From positions 372,207 through 436,206 of the forward strand of contig NZ_DYHZ01000003.1 in NCBI RefSeq assembly GCF_020723905.1: a stretch of 64,000 bases of DNA, in the 5' to 3' direction. The position numbers and the translations under genes were made by a program. Below, in pieces: positions 17,793 through 26,273 of this stretch (positions are counted from its first letter, which is position 1; the number at the start of each line of letters is the position of its first letter). The stretch comes from Anaerolinea thermophila. Lineage in GTDB: Bacteria > Chloroflexota > Anaerolineae > Anaerolineales > Anaerolineaceae. The notes beneath the pieces are model-generated. The model saw only the letters and a program-made list of their open reading frames with translations. It did no database searches and had not been told where the DNA came from.

Positions 17793-19183
17793 TGTTTAAG
17801 TCCTTCCTGTTCGGCTAAGTTAAAGAAGAAGTGGATTAAGGCTTCAATGCCTTTTTTCCAGGTGGGAAGATGGAGGTGTTCGTTAGGACTATGAATGCGA
17901 TCATCCGGAAGACCAAATCCAGTAAGAATGCTCTCAATGCCAAGGAAATTTTTAAAGTCTCCTACAACTGGAACACTGCCGCCTTCGCGTTTATAAACTG
18001 GGCGAATCCCCCATACTGTTTCAAGTGCAGAAGCCAGTGCCTGATTGGCAGGATGGCGAATGTCTGTCATGCAGGGATTGCCGCCACCCAGGTATTTTAA
18101 TTCCCAGCGTACCGTAGGAGGCATAACATTTTTCAGGTGCTGGAGGAATTGCTGATGAACTTCGTGAGGATTTTGTTCGGGAACAAGTCGGCAAGAAATC
18201 TTTGCCATTGCGTAGGCTGGAATGATGGTTTTTGAACCCTGACCAATAAAGCCAGAGTACAATCCATTCACTTCTAAGGTGGGGCGGGCGCCAATTCGTT
18301 CAGCAAAATTGAATTCAGATTCTCCCCAAAGAGCAGGCGCTCCTGTTTGTTCAAGAAGAACTTCTTCCCCCAGAGGCAGGCGGGAAAGTTCCTGTTTTTC
18401 CCAGTCCGGTAAGGGTTTAACCCGATCGTAAAAACCGGGCAAGGTTACTGTTCCGTTTTGGTCATGCAAACCGGCAATGAATTCGCAAAGTACCTGAGCC
18501 GGGTTATGAATAACCCCGCCAAATACCCCAGAGTGCAGGTCGTGAGAAGGTCCATAAACCAGCAACTCAAAGAAAGCCAAACCTCGCAAGGCATATACAA
18601 TAGTGGGCAGGTGAGGCGCCATCATCCCGGCGTCGGGGTTCAAAGAAATATCGCTCTTCAAGAGATCGACGTGTTTTTCAACGAATGCTCTGAAATGCGG
18701 AGATCCGATTTCTTCCTCACCTTCAACAACAAATTTTACATTTACAGGAATTTCTTGAGTTTTTCGAATGGCGTGATAGGCTGAAAGTGCAGCAAGAACT
18801 TGCCCTTTCATATCCGAGGTTCCCCTGCCAACCAGGTAATCTCCCTTTACCTGGGGTTCAAATGGAGGGGTTTCCCAGAGTTCAAGAGGATCTACAGGTT
18901 GCACATCGTAGTGCCCGTACACCAACACCACAGGTTTTTCTGGGCCGGCAGATAAATCTTCCCCATAAACTACCGGATGCCCCTGGGTGGGAATGATCTT
19001 TACGTTTTGCATCCCGGCCATTTCCATTTGATAAGCCAATTCTGAGGCGGCTCTCTGAATATCATTTTGGTTTTCAGGAAAGGTGGAAATGGAAGGGATT
19101 TCAACGAGTTTCTTAAGCGAACTCAGATACTCATCCATATGATCTCGGGCAAACTTGACTGCATCCCCTCGACGAGTGCTCAT
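17789..19183 (-). CDS. M20-family dipeptidase (ArgE/DapE/CNDP-like)
   Basis: Zinc-dependent cytoplasmic peptidase of 464 residues that most likely hydrolyses dipeptides. The co-catalytic metal site is visible in VLVYGHYDVQPVDP (His, catalytic Asp), in GRGTSDMKGQ, and in the VVEGEEEIGS segment holding the general-base glutamates; a late His is in DDRIHSPNEH. A lid/dimerisation domain occupies about residues 200-340. GGAG stands nine bases before the ATG. The stop overlaps the TTG start of the DUF1385 gene, suggesting translational coupling. It begins the long minus-strand series that ends at 12017. Confidence 0.93.
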   Translation of the reverse strand: MSTRRGDAVKFARDHMDEYLSSLKKLVEIPSISTFPENQNDIQRAASELAYQMEMAGMQNVKIIPTQGHPVVYGEDLSAGPEKPVVLVYGHYDVQPVDPLELWETPPFEPQVKGDYLVGRGTSDMKGQVLAALSAYHAIRKTQEIPVNVKFVVEGEEEIGSPHFRAFVEKHVDLLKSDISLNPDAGMMAPHLPTIVYALRGLAFFELLVYGPSHDLHSGVFGGVIHNPAQVLCEFIAGLHDQNGTVTLPGFYDRVKPLPDWEKQELSRLPLGEEVLLEQTGAPALWGESEFNFAERIGARPTLEVNGLYSGFIGQGSKTIIPAYAMAKISCRLVPEQNPHEVHQQFLQHLKNVMPPTVRWELKYLGGGNPCMTDIRHPANQALASALETVWGIRPVYKREGGSVPVVGDFKNFLGIESILTGFGLPDDRIHSPNEHLHLPTWKKGIEALIHFFFNLAEQEGLKH

Positions 19184-19302
19184 ACCTTGATACTCTCCTT
19201 TATCATTCTGTTATTCCAAATTATAAGCAATTTTATCGGGATTGCCATCTCGGAAGTCATCATGACCTTAACTGTGGTGTGGATGTTAACAAAAAAGACT
19301 TG

Positions 19303-19311
19303 TGATAAAAT
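19303..19311 (+). promoter_or_regulatory. Extended -10 promoter for the ssnA-F420-hydroxylase operon
   Basis: TG-A-TAAAAT matches an extended -10 element (TGnTATAAT with one mismatch). No convincing -35 is present. The predicted start near 19318 lies five bases before the first stem of the structured leader. Confidence 0.45.
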
Positions 19312-19317
19312 TTTATG

Positions 19318-19520
19318 GAATACGGTGGTCGGCTAAATTTTAGCCGGCGTCGAGCGGAAATACGCTCGTCGAAAAGTGCCACAGTTCCAATCCGGCATAA
19401 AAGGCGTGATGGAATGCAGAAAGAGTCCACCGGTTTCATGAAGAAATCTTATTCATTTCACTTTTTGAGGAGATGAATCCGCTTTCCGGTAAGCATTTTT
19501 TATGCTTGCCGGTTATTTTT
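19318..19520 (+). promoter_or_regulatory. Structured riboswitch-like leader upstream of ssnA
   Basis: The gene-free stretch 19184-19537 holds, from 19318, a series of helices. P1 pairs 19323-19328 (CGGTGG) with 19427-19432 (CCACCG) and closes a multi-branch junction. P2 is 19330-19337/19339-19346 (CGGCTAAA/TTTAGCCG). P3 is 19351-19356/19363-19368 (CGAGCG/CGCTCG) with a GAAATA loop. P4 is 19385-19389/19410-19414 (TTCCA/TGGAA) with two more pairs beyond a bulge. Purine-rich joining strands (19371-19384 and 19415-19426) connect them. A terminator hairpin follows at 19486-19520, directly before the ribosome-binding site of ssnA. ACCGG in the 3' strand of P1 (19429-19433) can instead pair with CCGGT at the foot of the terminator (19486-19490), and ATTCAT/ATGAAT segments between them offer alternatives. 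This is the layout of a transcription-attenuating riboswitch. I could not match it to a riboswitch class I know. Confidence 0.65.
19486..19520 (+). terminator. Intrinsic terminator of the leader (attenuator)
   Basis: CCGGTAAGCAT (19486-19496) and ATGCTTGCCGG (19502-19512) form an 11-bp stem with one G-U pair and a 5-base loop, followed by TTATTTTT. It stands 17 bases before the ssnA ATG, so it regulates what follows and cannot belong to an upstream gene, which runs on the other strand. Confidence 0.85.
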
Positions 19521-19537
19521 ATCTTCCAGGAGGAGCC

Positions 19538-20896
19538 ATGCTCATTACCCGATGTCAACTGGTACGCTGGACAGAGCCTAACGAGATACTCACGGATGCA
19601 GCGGTATTAATCCGAGATGGGAAAATTGTTGAATTCGGTCCATCAAAGCATCTGGAGGAAAAGTATCCTGCAGAAGAAAAGTTAAATGCCAATGGACAAT
19701 GGCTGATGCCAGGGAATATTTGCGCCCACACTCATTTTTATGGCGCTTATGCCCGGGGCATGTCTGTTTTTGGCACTCCGCCAGCAGATTTCCCTCAAAT
19801 TTTACAAAAACTTTGGTGGGGCCTGGATAAGGCTCTTTCTGAGGAGGATGTTTATTACTCGGCGCTGGTGTGTCTCATTGATGCCATACGGCATGGTACG
19901 ACTACGCTGGTTGATCATCATGCCTCGCCCAATGCCATTGATGGATCTCTGGATCAAATTTCCCGGGCAGTGGAAGAAAGCGGTGTCAGGGCTTCGTTGT
20001 GTTATGAAGTGACAGATAGAGATGGAACTTCCCGGCGGGATGCAGGGATCCGCGAAAATATTCGTTTTTTGGAAAGAATTAAAAAAGGCGATGATTTGGG
20101 TGGAAGGCTTTCGGGGATGTTCGGATTACACGCCAGTTTAACCCTGAGTGATGAGACTTTGAGAAAAGCCCGAGAATCTGTGCCTGATACAGTGGGTTTC
20201 CATGTCCACGTTGCTGAGCATTCGGTTGATGAATATGATTCCCTCCAGAAAAGCGGTATGCGGGTTGTGGATCGGCTTCAACATTTTCAGATTTTAGGAC
20301 CTCAAAGCATTGCTGTACATGCTGTTCATGTGGATGCAAAGGAAATTTTTGAACTTGCTCAGACTCAGACCTGGGTTACGCATCAGCCGCGTTCAAATAT
20401 GAACAATGGAGTGGGTGTTGCTGCGGTAGAGTCAATGATGCGTGCAGGTATTCGGGTGTGTCTGGGTAACGATGGGCATTCCAATACCATGTGGCAGGAA
20501 TGGAAATTCGCTTATTTCCTCCACAAACATGCTCATCTGGATCCCCGCCGAATGGGCGCAGACCAGGTAGTGCAGATGGGAGTTTATAATAACCGCTCTC
20601 TTGTAGAAACTCTTTTCCCCGGAAGAAAAATTGGGATCGTAGACATAGGGGCAGAAGCGGACTTGATTCTGGTGGATTATCATCCCTATACTCCTGTCAC
20701 TGAGGGAAACCTTCCCTGGCATATCATTTTTGGTATGCAGGAAAGCATGATTACCATGACTATGGTTGCTGGAAAGGTGTTGATGCAGGATCGAAAATTG
20801 CTTACACTGGATGAGCAGGGAATTACTGAAGCCGTTCGGGCTCGTGTACCGGCTACCTGGGAACGTTATAAAAAATTGATGGCAGAGAGAGGTTAA
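19538..20896 (+). CDS. ssnA: SsnA-type amidohydrolase
   Basis: Metal-dependent hydrolase/deaminase of 452 residues in the amidohydrolase superfamily (ATZ/TRZ branch). Metal ligands are visible as His64 and His66 in AHTHFYGAYARG, a His in FHVHVAEH (near 224), a His near 261-264 and Asp312 in CLGNDGH. The overall sequence resembles SsnA, which in E. coli sits with the hydroxylase genes ygfM and xdhD, the same partners found here. A deamination or ring-opening step on a purine or other N-heterocycle is likely, with substrate unknown. The ATG at 19538 has AGGAGG five bases upstream; the longer frame from 19502 would start inside the terminator and is rejected. First gene of the operon. Confidence 0.85.
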   Translation: MLITRCQLVRWTEPNEILTDAAVLIRDGKIVEFGPSKHLEEKYPAEEKLNANGQWLMPGNICAHTHFYGAYARGMSVFGTPPADFPQILQKLWWGLDKALSEEDVYYSALVCLIDAIRHGTTTLVDHHASPNAIDGSLDQISRAVEESGVRASLCYEVTDRDGTSRRDAGIRENIRFLERIKKGDDLGGRLSGMFGLHASLTLSDETLRKARESVPDTVGFHVHVAEHSVDEYDSLQKSGMRVVDRLQHFQILGPQSIAVHAVHVDAKEIFELAQTQTWVTHQPRSNMNNGVGVAAVESMMRAGIRVCLGNDGHSNTMWQEWKFAYFLHKHAHLDPRRMGADQVVQMGVYNNRSLVETLFPGRKIGIVDIGAEADLILVDYHPYTPVTEGNLPWHIIFGMQESMITMTMVAGKVLMQDRKLLTLDEQGITEAVRARVPATWERYKKLMAERG

Positions 20897-20901
20897 CAAA
20901 C

Positions 20902-21579
20902 ATGGAATCAACAGCACAGACAATTGCAATCATTGGGGGAACAGGGAAGGAAGGAAAGGGTCTGGCGTATCGTTGGGCAAAGGCGGGGTATACCATCCTG
21001 ATTGGTTCTCGGGTTCGAGAGAAAGCACTTGCTACAGTAGCAGAATTGAAAGAAAAGTTAGGCCAATCTGTTCACATTGAAGGAATGACAAACCAGGAAG
21101 CCGCTGAAAAGGCGGAAATTGTGGTGCTTACAGTGCCTTATGCGGCACATCAGGAGACTCTTATGTCTATCAAAGAGCAGGTGCAGGGCAAAATATTTAT
21201 TGATGTGACCGTTCCTCTGGTTCCACCAAAGGTGACCCGGGTACATATTCCCCCTGCAGGAAGCGCGGCTCAGGAAGCCCAGAATATTCTGGGGCCTGAT
21301 GTCCAGGTAGTCTCAGCCTTCCAGAATATTTCTTACGAGCATTTGCTCAACGACCATAATGTGGATTGTGATGTACTGGTTTGTGGTGGAACACGTTCGG
21401 CTCGAGCCGAAGTAATCAAACTGGTCGAAGCAGCAGGGTTGACAGGATGGGATGCTGGACCCATTGAAAACTCTATTGTTGCCGAAGGGTTGACCTCTAT
21501 CCTAATTGGTATCAATAAACAATACGGGGTGGAATCTGCCGGGATTCGAATTACGGGTGTTCCAAGAAAAAAGGAGTGA
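20902..21579 (+). CDS. npdG: F420H2:NADP oxidoreductase-like protein
   Basis: Probable NADPH-dependent F420 reductase of 225 residues, exchanging hydride between NADP(H) and the deazaflavin F420. The N-terminal Rossmann motif GGTGKEGKGLAYRWAKAG and the following IGSR, which binds the NADP phosphate, are typical of the family. Further conserved segments are VVLTVPYAAH, SAFQNISYEHL and DCDVLVCGG. It starts five bases after the ssnA stop and eight bases before cofE. Its presence among F420 biosynthesis genes supports this assignment over a generic oxidoreductase. The direction of hydride flow in vivo is not known. Confidence 0.88.
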   Translation: MESTAQTIAIIGGTGKEGKGLAYRWAKAGYTILIGSRVREKALATVAELKEKLGQSVHIEGMTNQEAAEKAEIVVLTVPYAAHQETLMSIKEQVQGKIFIDVTVPLVPPKVTRVHIPPAGSAAQEAQNILGPDVQVVSAFQNISYEHLLNDHNVDCDVLVCGGTRSARAEVIKLVEAAGLTGWDAGPIENSIVAEGLTSILIGINKQYGVESAGIRITGVPRKKE

Positions 21580-21587
21580 ACTAGGAC

Positions 21588-22355
21588 GTGTCTCTCCAGA
21601 TCATCCCTGTCAAAGGAATTCCTGAAATTAAAACTGGTGATTCCCTCAGCGATATTATCCTGAAGGCATTAGATGAAAACAATCTTTCTCTTCAGGATGA
21701 GGACATTCTGGTCTTGGCACAGAAAATTGTGTCCAAGGCTGAAGGCAGATTTGTCAACCTGACAACCATAACCCCTTCTGCAGAAGCCTATCATTATGCC
21801 GAAATCACTCAAAAGGATCCACGTTTCATTGAACTGGTGCTTCAAGAAAGCCGTTCAGTGTTACGTTGCCGTCCCGGGACGATTATTGTGGAGCATCGCA
21901 ATGGGTTTGTTTGTGCCAATGCTGGGATTGACCATTCCAATGTGATGGGACCCTGGGGAAATCCTGAGGATTGGGTATTGCTTTTACCAGAAGATTCCGA
22001 TGCATCTTGCCGCGCTTTACGTGAGCAGTTCATTCAAAAAACACAAAAAAATATCGGGGTGATGATTATTGACTCTCACGGGCGGGCATGGAGAATGGGT
22101 ACCGTTGGTGTGGCTATTGGAATTGCAGGTGTACCTGGACTGGTGGATTTGAGGGGTAAACCAGATCTCTATGGGTATCGGTTGAGAATCACCATGATCG
22201 GGGCTGCGGATGAACTTGCTGCTGCGGCATCCCTGGTGATGGGGCAGGCTGATGAAGGTACACCAGTTGTACTGGTAAGAGGGTTTCCCTATCCCCTGAG
22301 AGAATCCTCCATTCAGGAACTGATTCGCCCTAAAGAACTGGATTTATTTCGATAA
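21588..22355 (+). CDS. cofE: Coenzyme F420-0:L-glutamate ligase
   Basis: Adds glutamate residues to F420-0 with GTP to form the gamma-glutamyl tail of F420. The 255-residue product is the stand-alone CofE form, without the nitroreductase-like domain fused to it in actinobacterial FbiB. Family segments visible are the start VKGIPEIKTGDSL, LAQKIVSKAEGR, the ANAGIDHSN loop, and DSHGRAWRMGTVGVAIG. Translation starts at GTG 21588, with AAGGAG eleven bases upstream. The next gene begins immediately after its TAA stop. Confidence 0.93.
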   Translation: MSLQIIPVKGIPEIKTGDSLSDIILKALDENNLSLQDEDILVLAQKIVSKAEGRFVNLTTITPSAEAYHYAEITQKDPRFIELVLQESRSVLRCRPGTIIVEHRNGFVCANAGIDHSNVMGPWGNPEDWVLLLPEDSDASCRALREQFIQKTQKNIGVMIIDSHGRAWRMGTVGVAIGIAGVPGLVDLRGKPDLYGYRLRITMIGAADELAAAASLVMGQADEGTPVVLVRGFPYPLRESSIQELIRPKELDLFR

Positions 22356-22904
22356 ATGTTCTTCGCAGTGGTTTCTCTCCTTACCTCTGAAAACAGTCCG
22401 GCTTTTTCCGATCTCTGGAATCGCCTTGGGAGAATTTTCAGGTTGTATGGAGTTGAACCAGTGGAAATGCCTCATGTTTCCTGGCATGTTAGTCCTGTGT
22501 ATGATATGGAACAATTGGAATACGCGCTCAAAACACGGGGTGAGGAAATCCAACCTGTGCATGCAAGGATTTCAGGGTTAGGAATTTTTACGGGAAAAAA
22601 ACCGGTGCTTTATTTACCTGTGGTGCGTAGTCCTTCCGTTCATGATCTTCATCTCACCCTTTGGAAAGAAATTTCCCCGTTTTCTTTCAGGCAAGAATTA
22701 AATTACTCTCCGGATGAATGGATACCTCATATTACTCTCAATAGAAAGGTGATTTCCTGTGATTTGGGGGGGATTTTACAGGAACTTTGTTCTCTTGACC
22801 TGAGAAGTGAGATTTACCTGGATAACTTTGCGATTATGTATCGTGATGATAACCACGACGGCATTGGTAATATTTTTCCCTTTAGCAAGGAGAAATTTGT
22901 ATGA
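22356..22904 (+). CDS. 2H phosphoesterase / 2'-5' RNA ligase-like protein
   Basis: A 182-residue protein with two H-x-(T/S) motifs, HVS (about residue 45) and HIT in WIPHITLNRKV (about 128), which define the 2H phosphoesterase superfamily; members cleave or form 2',5' or cyclic phosphodiester bonds. The substrate is unknown. It is wedged between cofE, whose stop directly precedes its ATG, and cofD, whose start overlaps it by four bases, so it is co-translated with the F420 pathway. A role in handling a phosphodiester or cyclic nucleotide by-product of F420 synthesis is conceivable but not shown by sequence. Confidence 0.75.
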   Translation: MFFAVVSLLTSENSPAFSDLWNRLGRIFRLYGVEPVEMPHVSWHVSPVYDMEQLEYALKTRGEEIQPVHARISGLGIFTGKKPVLYLPVVRSPSVHDLHLTLWKEISPFSFRQELNYSPDEWIPHITLNRKVISCDLGGILQELCSLDLRSEIYLDNFAIMYRDDNHDGIGNIFPFSKEKFV

Positions 22905-23857
22905 AAGTAGTTGCCTTGGCTGGAGGAGTAGGTGGCGCTAAAATGGCAGATGGATTAGCCAGAATTCTGCCCGCAGATGACCTTACCGTTATTGTGAATA
23001 CAGGTGATGATTTCAGCCACTTTGGCTTACGAATTTGCCCGGATCTGGATACAGTTTGTTATACCCTTGCAGGTCTGGCAAATCCTTCCACAGGTTGGGG
23101 ACGGGCAGACGAAACATGGAATGCCTTGAATTCCATTCGCGAATTGGGCGGCCCTGCCTGGTTTCAATTGGGGGACAAAGACCTGGGGACCCACCTGGAG
23201 CGGACCCGGCGTCTGGCACAGGGAGAACCTCTCAGCAAGATTGTTCGAGATTTTTCCCGATCCTGGGGAATTGCAGCGCAAATATTGCCCATGAGTGACC
23301 ATCCCGTAGAAACCTGGGTGGAAACCGAAGAAATGGGATGGTTGCCATTTCAAGAGTACTTCGTTGCTCAACAGTGCGTTCCCAGAGTAAAGCAATTTGA
23401 GTTTCGGGGGGCTCAACAATCCTTACCTGCCGTTGGTGTTTTGGATGCTCTGGAAGTAGCCGATTGCTTGATTATCTGCCCTTCCAATCCATGGGTAAGC
23501 ATTGCGCCAATTTTGAGCATTCCTGGAATTAAGGAGTGCTGTTTGAAGGTGCCTGTGCGCGTTGCTGTATCTCCCATCATTGGTGGAAAAGCCATCAAAG
23601 GACCGGCGGCAAAGATGTATGAAGAACTGGGAATTAATCCTTCTGTTCTTGCTGTAGCAGAAAGTTATAGGGGATTGATTGATGGTTTGGTGATTGATAG
23701 GGTAGATCAGGCTTATGGTGAACCACTGGAGAAAGGTGGTTTGCATGTCCTTGTCACCCAAACCATCATGCAAAATTACATTGATCGGATGAATTTAGCC
23801 AAAGAGACACTTGAATTTTGTCAAAAATTATTGATATTTAGAAAAGGAAGAACATGA
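22901..23857 (+). CDS. cofD: 2-phospho-L-lactate transferase
   Basis: Transfers the phospholactyl (or phosphoenolpyruvyl) moiety from its GMP-activated form to the deazaflavin FO, yielding F420-0 or its dehydro form. The 318-residue length fits CofD/FbiA. The N-terminal LAGGVGGAKMADGLAR loop, IVNTGDDFSHFGLRICPDLDTV and the later CPSNPWVSIAPIL are characteristic. The ATG overlaps the preceding stop by four bases, and its own stop overlaps cofC by four bases. The FO synthase genes (cofG/cofH) are not in this window. Confidence 0.95.
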   Translation: MKVVALAGGVGGAKMADGLARILPADDLTVIVNTGDDFSHFGLRICPDLDTVCYTLAGLANPSTGWGRADETWNALNSIRELGGPAWFQLGDKDLGTHLERTRRLAQGEPLSKIVRDFSRSWGIAAQILPMSDHPVETWVETEEMGWLPFQEYFVAQQCVPRVKQFEFRGAQQSLPAVGVLDALEVADCLIICPSNPWVSIAPILSIPGIKECCLKVPVRVAVSPIIGGKAIKGPAAKMYEELGINPSVLAVAESYRGLIDGLVIDRVDQAYGEPLEKGGLHVLVTQTIMQNYIDRMNLAKETLEFCQKLLIFRKGRT

Positions 23858-24498
23858 CCCTTTGGGCAATTGTTCCAGTAAAGCCTTTACATCAGGGAAA
23901 ATCGCGCTTGTCGGGAATGTTATCTTCCGATGAGCGGGAAATTCTTAATCTGTTTTTACTGCGTCATACTTTAGAAATTCTTTCATCTGTGGAGTTAGTG
24001 AATCGAATTTTAGTGGTCAGCAAAGACCCGCAGGTGCTGGCAATCTCTCGAGAATATCAAGCCGTTACACTTCACGCTGAGGATGAGCGATTGGACTTGA
24101 ATCTCGACTTGCAAAAGGCTGATTTGATGGCGAAATGGATGGGGGCAACCGATATTTTTGTGCTTCCCGCAGATTTGCCATTAATCACGGTTTGGGATGT
24201 GTATCAATTCATTCAGACCGCTCAAAAGCCTAAATTGTTGGTGATTGCGCCAGATCGTAATCGAGATGGCACAAATGGGTTGCTTTTCAGCCCTGCGGAT
24301 GGATCCCGGTATGCCTTTGGTTCTGGTTCCTTTGAACGCCATTGTTCTCTTGCCAGCAAGGCAGGGTATCACATCGAAATTTTTGAGAGTGAAACCTTTG
24401 CTTTGGATCTGGATACTCCGGAAGATTTAAATCTACTTTTTGAAAAAGCCCCTTCCTTTTTCCAGAAGTTTGCAAAACCTATCAGGAGGAATGTATGA
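23854..24498 (+). CDS. cofC: 2-phospho-L-lactate (or PEP) guanylyltransferase
   Basis: Activates the three-carbon acid with GTP before CofD acts. The 214-residue protein has the nucleotidyltransferase start [18 protein letters not shown] with the GTP-binding lysine, LPADLPLI for the metal-binding Asp, and the [14 protein letters not shown] segment. It is an independent gene, overlapping cofD and the following oxidoreductase gene by four bases each. Whether phospholactate or phosphoenolpyruvate is the substrate differs between lineages and cannot be read here. Confidence 0.93.
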   Translation: MTLWAIVPVKPLHQGKSRLSGMLSSDEREILNLFLLRHTLEILSSVELVNRILVVSKDPQVLAISREYQAVTLHAEDERLDLNLDLQKADLMAKWMGATDIFVLPADLPLITVWDVYQFIQTAQKPKLLVIAPDRNRDGTNGLLFSPADGSRYAFGSGSFERHCSLASKAGYHIEIFESETFALDLDTPEDLNLLFEKAPSFFQKFAKPIRRNV

Positions 24499-25493
24499 AA
24501 CAGCGGGTTGCTTTGTATTTGCAGGACGCGCATGATTTGCGTGATGGATTAGATTATGTGCGTTATGCTGAAGCGCGCGGATTTGAGGCGGTCTGGCAGG
24601 CAGAAAGTCGCCTGGTTCGGGATGCAATTGTTCCAATGGCGGCGTATGCGGCAGTGACCGAGCGAATAAAAGTCGGTTCAGGAGTGATCAATAACTGGAC
24701 CCGCAACATCGGTCTGCTGGCAGCCACATTCCTCACATTAGATGATCTGGCTCCCAATCGAATTATTTGTGGCATTGGGGCATGGTGGGATCCTCTGGCA
24801 AAGAATGTGGGTATTGAACGTCGGAAGCCTTTGGTTGCCATGCGAGAAACCGTCATTGTGTTACGACGTTTATTAAACATGGAACGGGTTACTTTTCACG
24901 GGGAATTTGTACATGTGGATGGCATCGAGTTGGATGTGGTCCATGGAAGACGCGAACCCAGAAATGTGCCGATTATGATTGGCGCAACGGGTGATCAGAT
25001 GATGGAGTTGACCGGGGAAATTGCTGATGGGGTGGTGTTGAATTATTGTGTGCCTCCCGAATATAACCTGAAAGCCCTTGAATTGCTGGAGAAAGGCGCT
25101 CGAAAAGCCGGAAGGACTCTGGATGACCTTGACCGGCCACAGCTGGTCGTTTGTTCAGTGGACTATGATCATGATAAAGCGATTGACACCACAAGAGAAT
25201 TATTAACCCAGTATCTGGCTCAACAGCCTCACATTGCTAAGGCATCCGGTGTTTCTATGGATGTAGTGGCAGAAATCCAATCCATTTTGGGCTGGCCCGC
25301 TACTCACGAACAGATTCAACGGGCTAAACATCTTGTCCCTGAGGATTTAATTCATCGAATTACTGCATCGGGCACACCCGAAGAGGCACGAGCCAAAGTG
25401 GAAGAGTATCGCCGCAATGGTTGCACTTGTCCCATATTGTATCCGGTTGGCGGAGATGTCCGCTTGCTGATTGATACTTTTGCGCAGGATTAA
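24495..25493 (+). CDS. LLM-class (luciferase-like) F420-dependent oxidoreductase
   Basis: A 332-residue TIM-barrel oxidoreductase of the bacterial luciferase-like superfamily, closest in pattern to the F420-using Mer-type branch. Typical segments are [14 protein letters not shown], the [12 protein letters not shown] strand that packs against the deazaflavin, [11 protein letters not shown], and VPIMIGATG. Its location directly after cofC, with overlapping start and stop, argues for F420 rather than FMN as cofactor. The substrate is unknown; a ring-reduction or dehydrogenation step linked to the hydroxylases downstream is possible. Confidence 0.85.
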   Translation: MKQRVALYLQDAHDLRDGLDYVRYAEARGFEAVWQAESRLVRDAIVPMAAYAAVTERIKVGSGVINNWTRNIGLLAATFLTLDDLAPNRIICGIGAWWDPLAKNVGIERRKPLVAMRETVIVLRRLLNMERVTFHGEFVHVDGIELDVVHGRREPRNVPIMIGATGDQMMELTGEIADGVVLNYCVPPEYNLKALELLEKGARKAGRTLDDLDRPQLVVCSVDYDHDKAIDTTRELLTQYLAQQPHIAKASGVSMDVVAEIQSILGWPATHEQIQRAKHLVPEDLIHRITASGTPEEARAKVEEYRRNGCTCPILYPVGGDVRLLIDTFAQD

Positions 25494-25505
25494 TATGAGG
25501 TGGAT

Positions 25506-26270
25506 ATGATCATTGAATATCATCGTCCTGATACACTGGATCAGGCTCTTGCTTTGTTATCCCGTCAAAATCCTCCTACACTCCCATTGGGAGGTGGTTC
25601 GTATCTGAGTCGGCATACTCGCGAAGATGTTGCTGTGGTAGATTTACAAAAACTGGGGTTGGATTTTATTGAAAGCACCGAAAAGGGTTTATCCATTGGT
25701 GCAACTACTCGATTGCAAACGCTTGTGGAACATCCGGAAATACCCCAATGGTTGAAGCAAGCCGCTCATCGGGAAACTTCTGCTAATTTGCGGAGGATGC
25801 AATCCCTTGCTGGCACGCTGGTAACCTGCAATGGCAGATCAATCTTGGGAACCGTTTTACTTGCTGCTGATGCACGTTTATACTGGTTGCCACAAGGGGA
25901 AGAAAAAAGTCTGGGAGATTATTTTGCTTTGCGCTTACACTGGAATCAGGGATTATTGATTCGTTCCATTTCTATTCCCACAAAAGTTAAGGTGGCGTCA
26001 GATTGGGTAGCCCGAACCCCAAAAGATTTACCTGTTCTGGTGGTGGCGGTGGCACAATGGCCATCAAAAAGAACACGTGTAGTTGTGGGCGGTTTTGGAA
26101 ATACGCCTTTGCTTGTGCTGGACGGTCCAGAACCAGGAGGAGTAGATGTTGCCCTGAAATCTGTCTTAAAGCAAAGCACTGATGAATGGGCATCCAGTGA
26201 ATATCGCATGGATGTGGGGGAAAAATTGCTGAAGAGGCTGCTTAAGACGCTGGAAGCACTGGAGGGATAG
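25506..26270 (+). CDS. Molybdenum hydroxylase FAD subunit (YgfM/CoxM-like)
   Basis: FAD-binding middle subunit (254 residues) of a xanthine-dehydrogenase-type enzyme, passing electrons from the iron-sulfur clusters to an acceptor. The first FAD-binding segment is TLPLGGGSYLSRH near residue 30 and the second is RRMQSLAGTLVTCNGRS near 99, both somewhat divergent from the usual forms. The C-terminal CO-dehydrogenase-flavoprotein domain is short. ATG 25506 is preferred over GTG 25500 because GAGG lies just upstream. The size and the fused FeS-Mo partner gene three bases downstream copy the ygfM-xdhD arrangement of E. coli. Confidence 0.82.
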   Translation: MIIEYHRPDTLDQALALLSRQNPPTLPLGGGSYLSRHTREDVAVVDLQKLGLDFIESTEKGLSIGATTRLQTLVEHPEIPQWLKQAAHRETSANLRRMQSLAGTLVTCNGRSILGTVLLAADARLYWLPQGEEKSLGDYFALRLHWNQGLLIRSISIPTKVKVASDWVARTPKDLPVLVVAVAQWPSKRTRVVVGGFGNTPLLVLDGPEPGGVDVALKSVLKQSTDEWASSEYRMDVGEKLLKRLLKTLEALEG

Positions 26271-26273
26271 GCT

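Noticed and set aside
19371..19420. tRNA-like element because of GTTCCAATCC resembling a T-loop
   Set aside because: No acceptor stem, D-arm or anticodon arm can be formed around it; the segment fits better as part of the leader helices.
19318..19520. Leader as a cobalamin or T-box riboswitch (GCCACAG, GGTGG)
   Set aside because: GCCACAG differs from the conserved cobalamin element and the other B12 blocks are missing; the T-box motif and specifier loop are not present.
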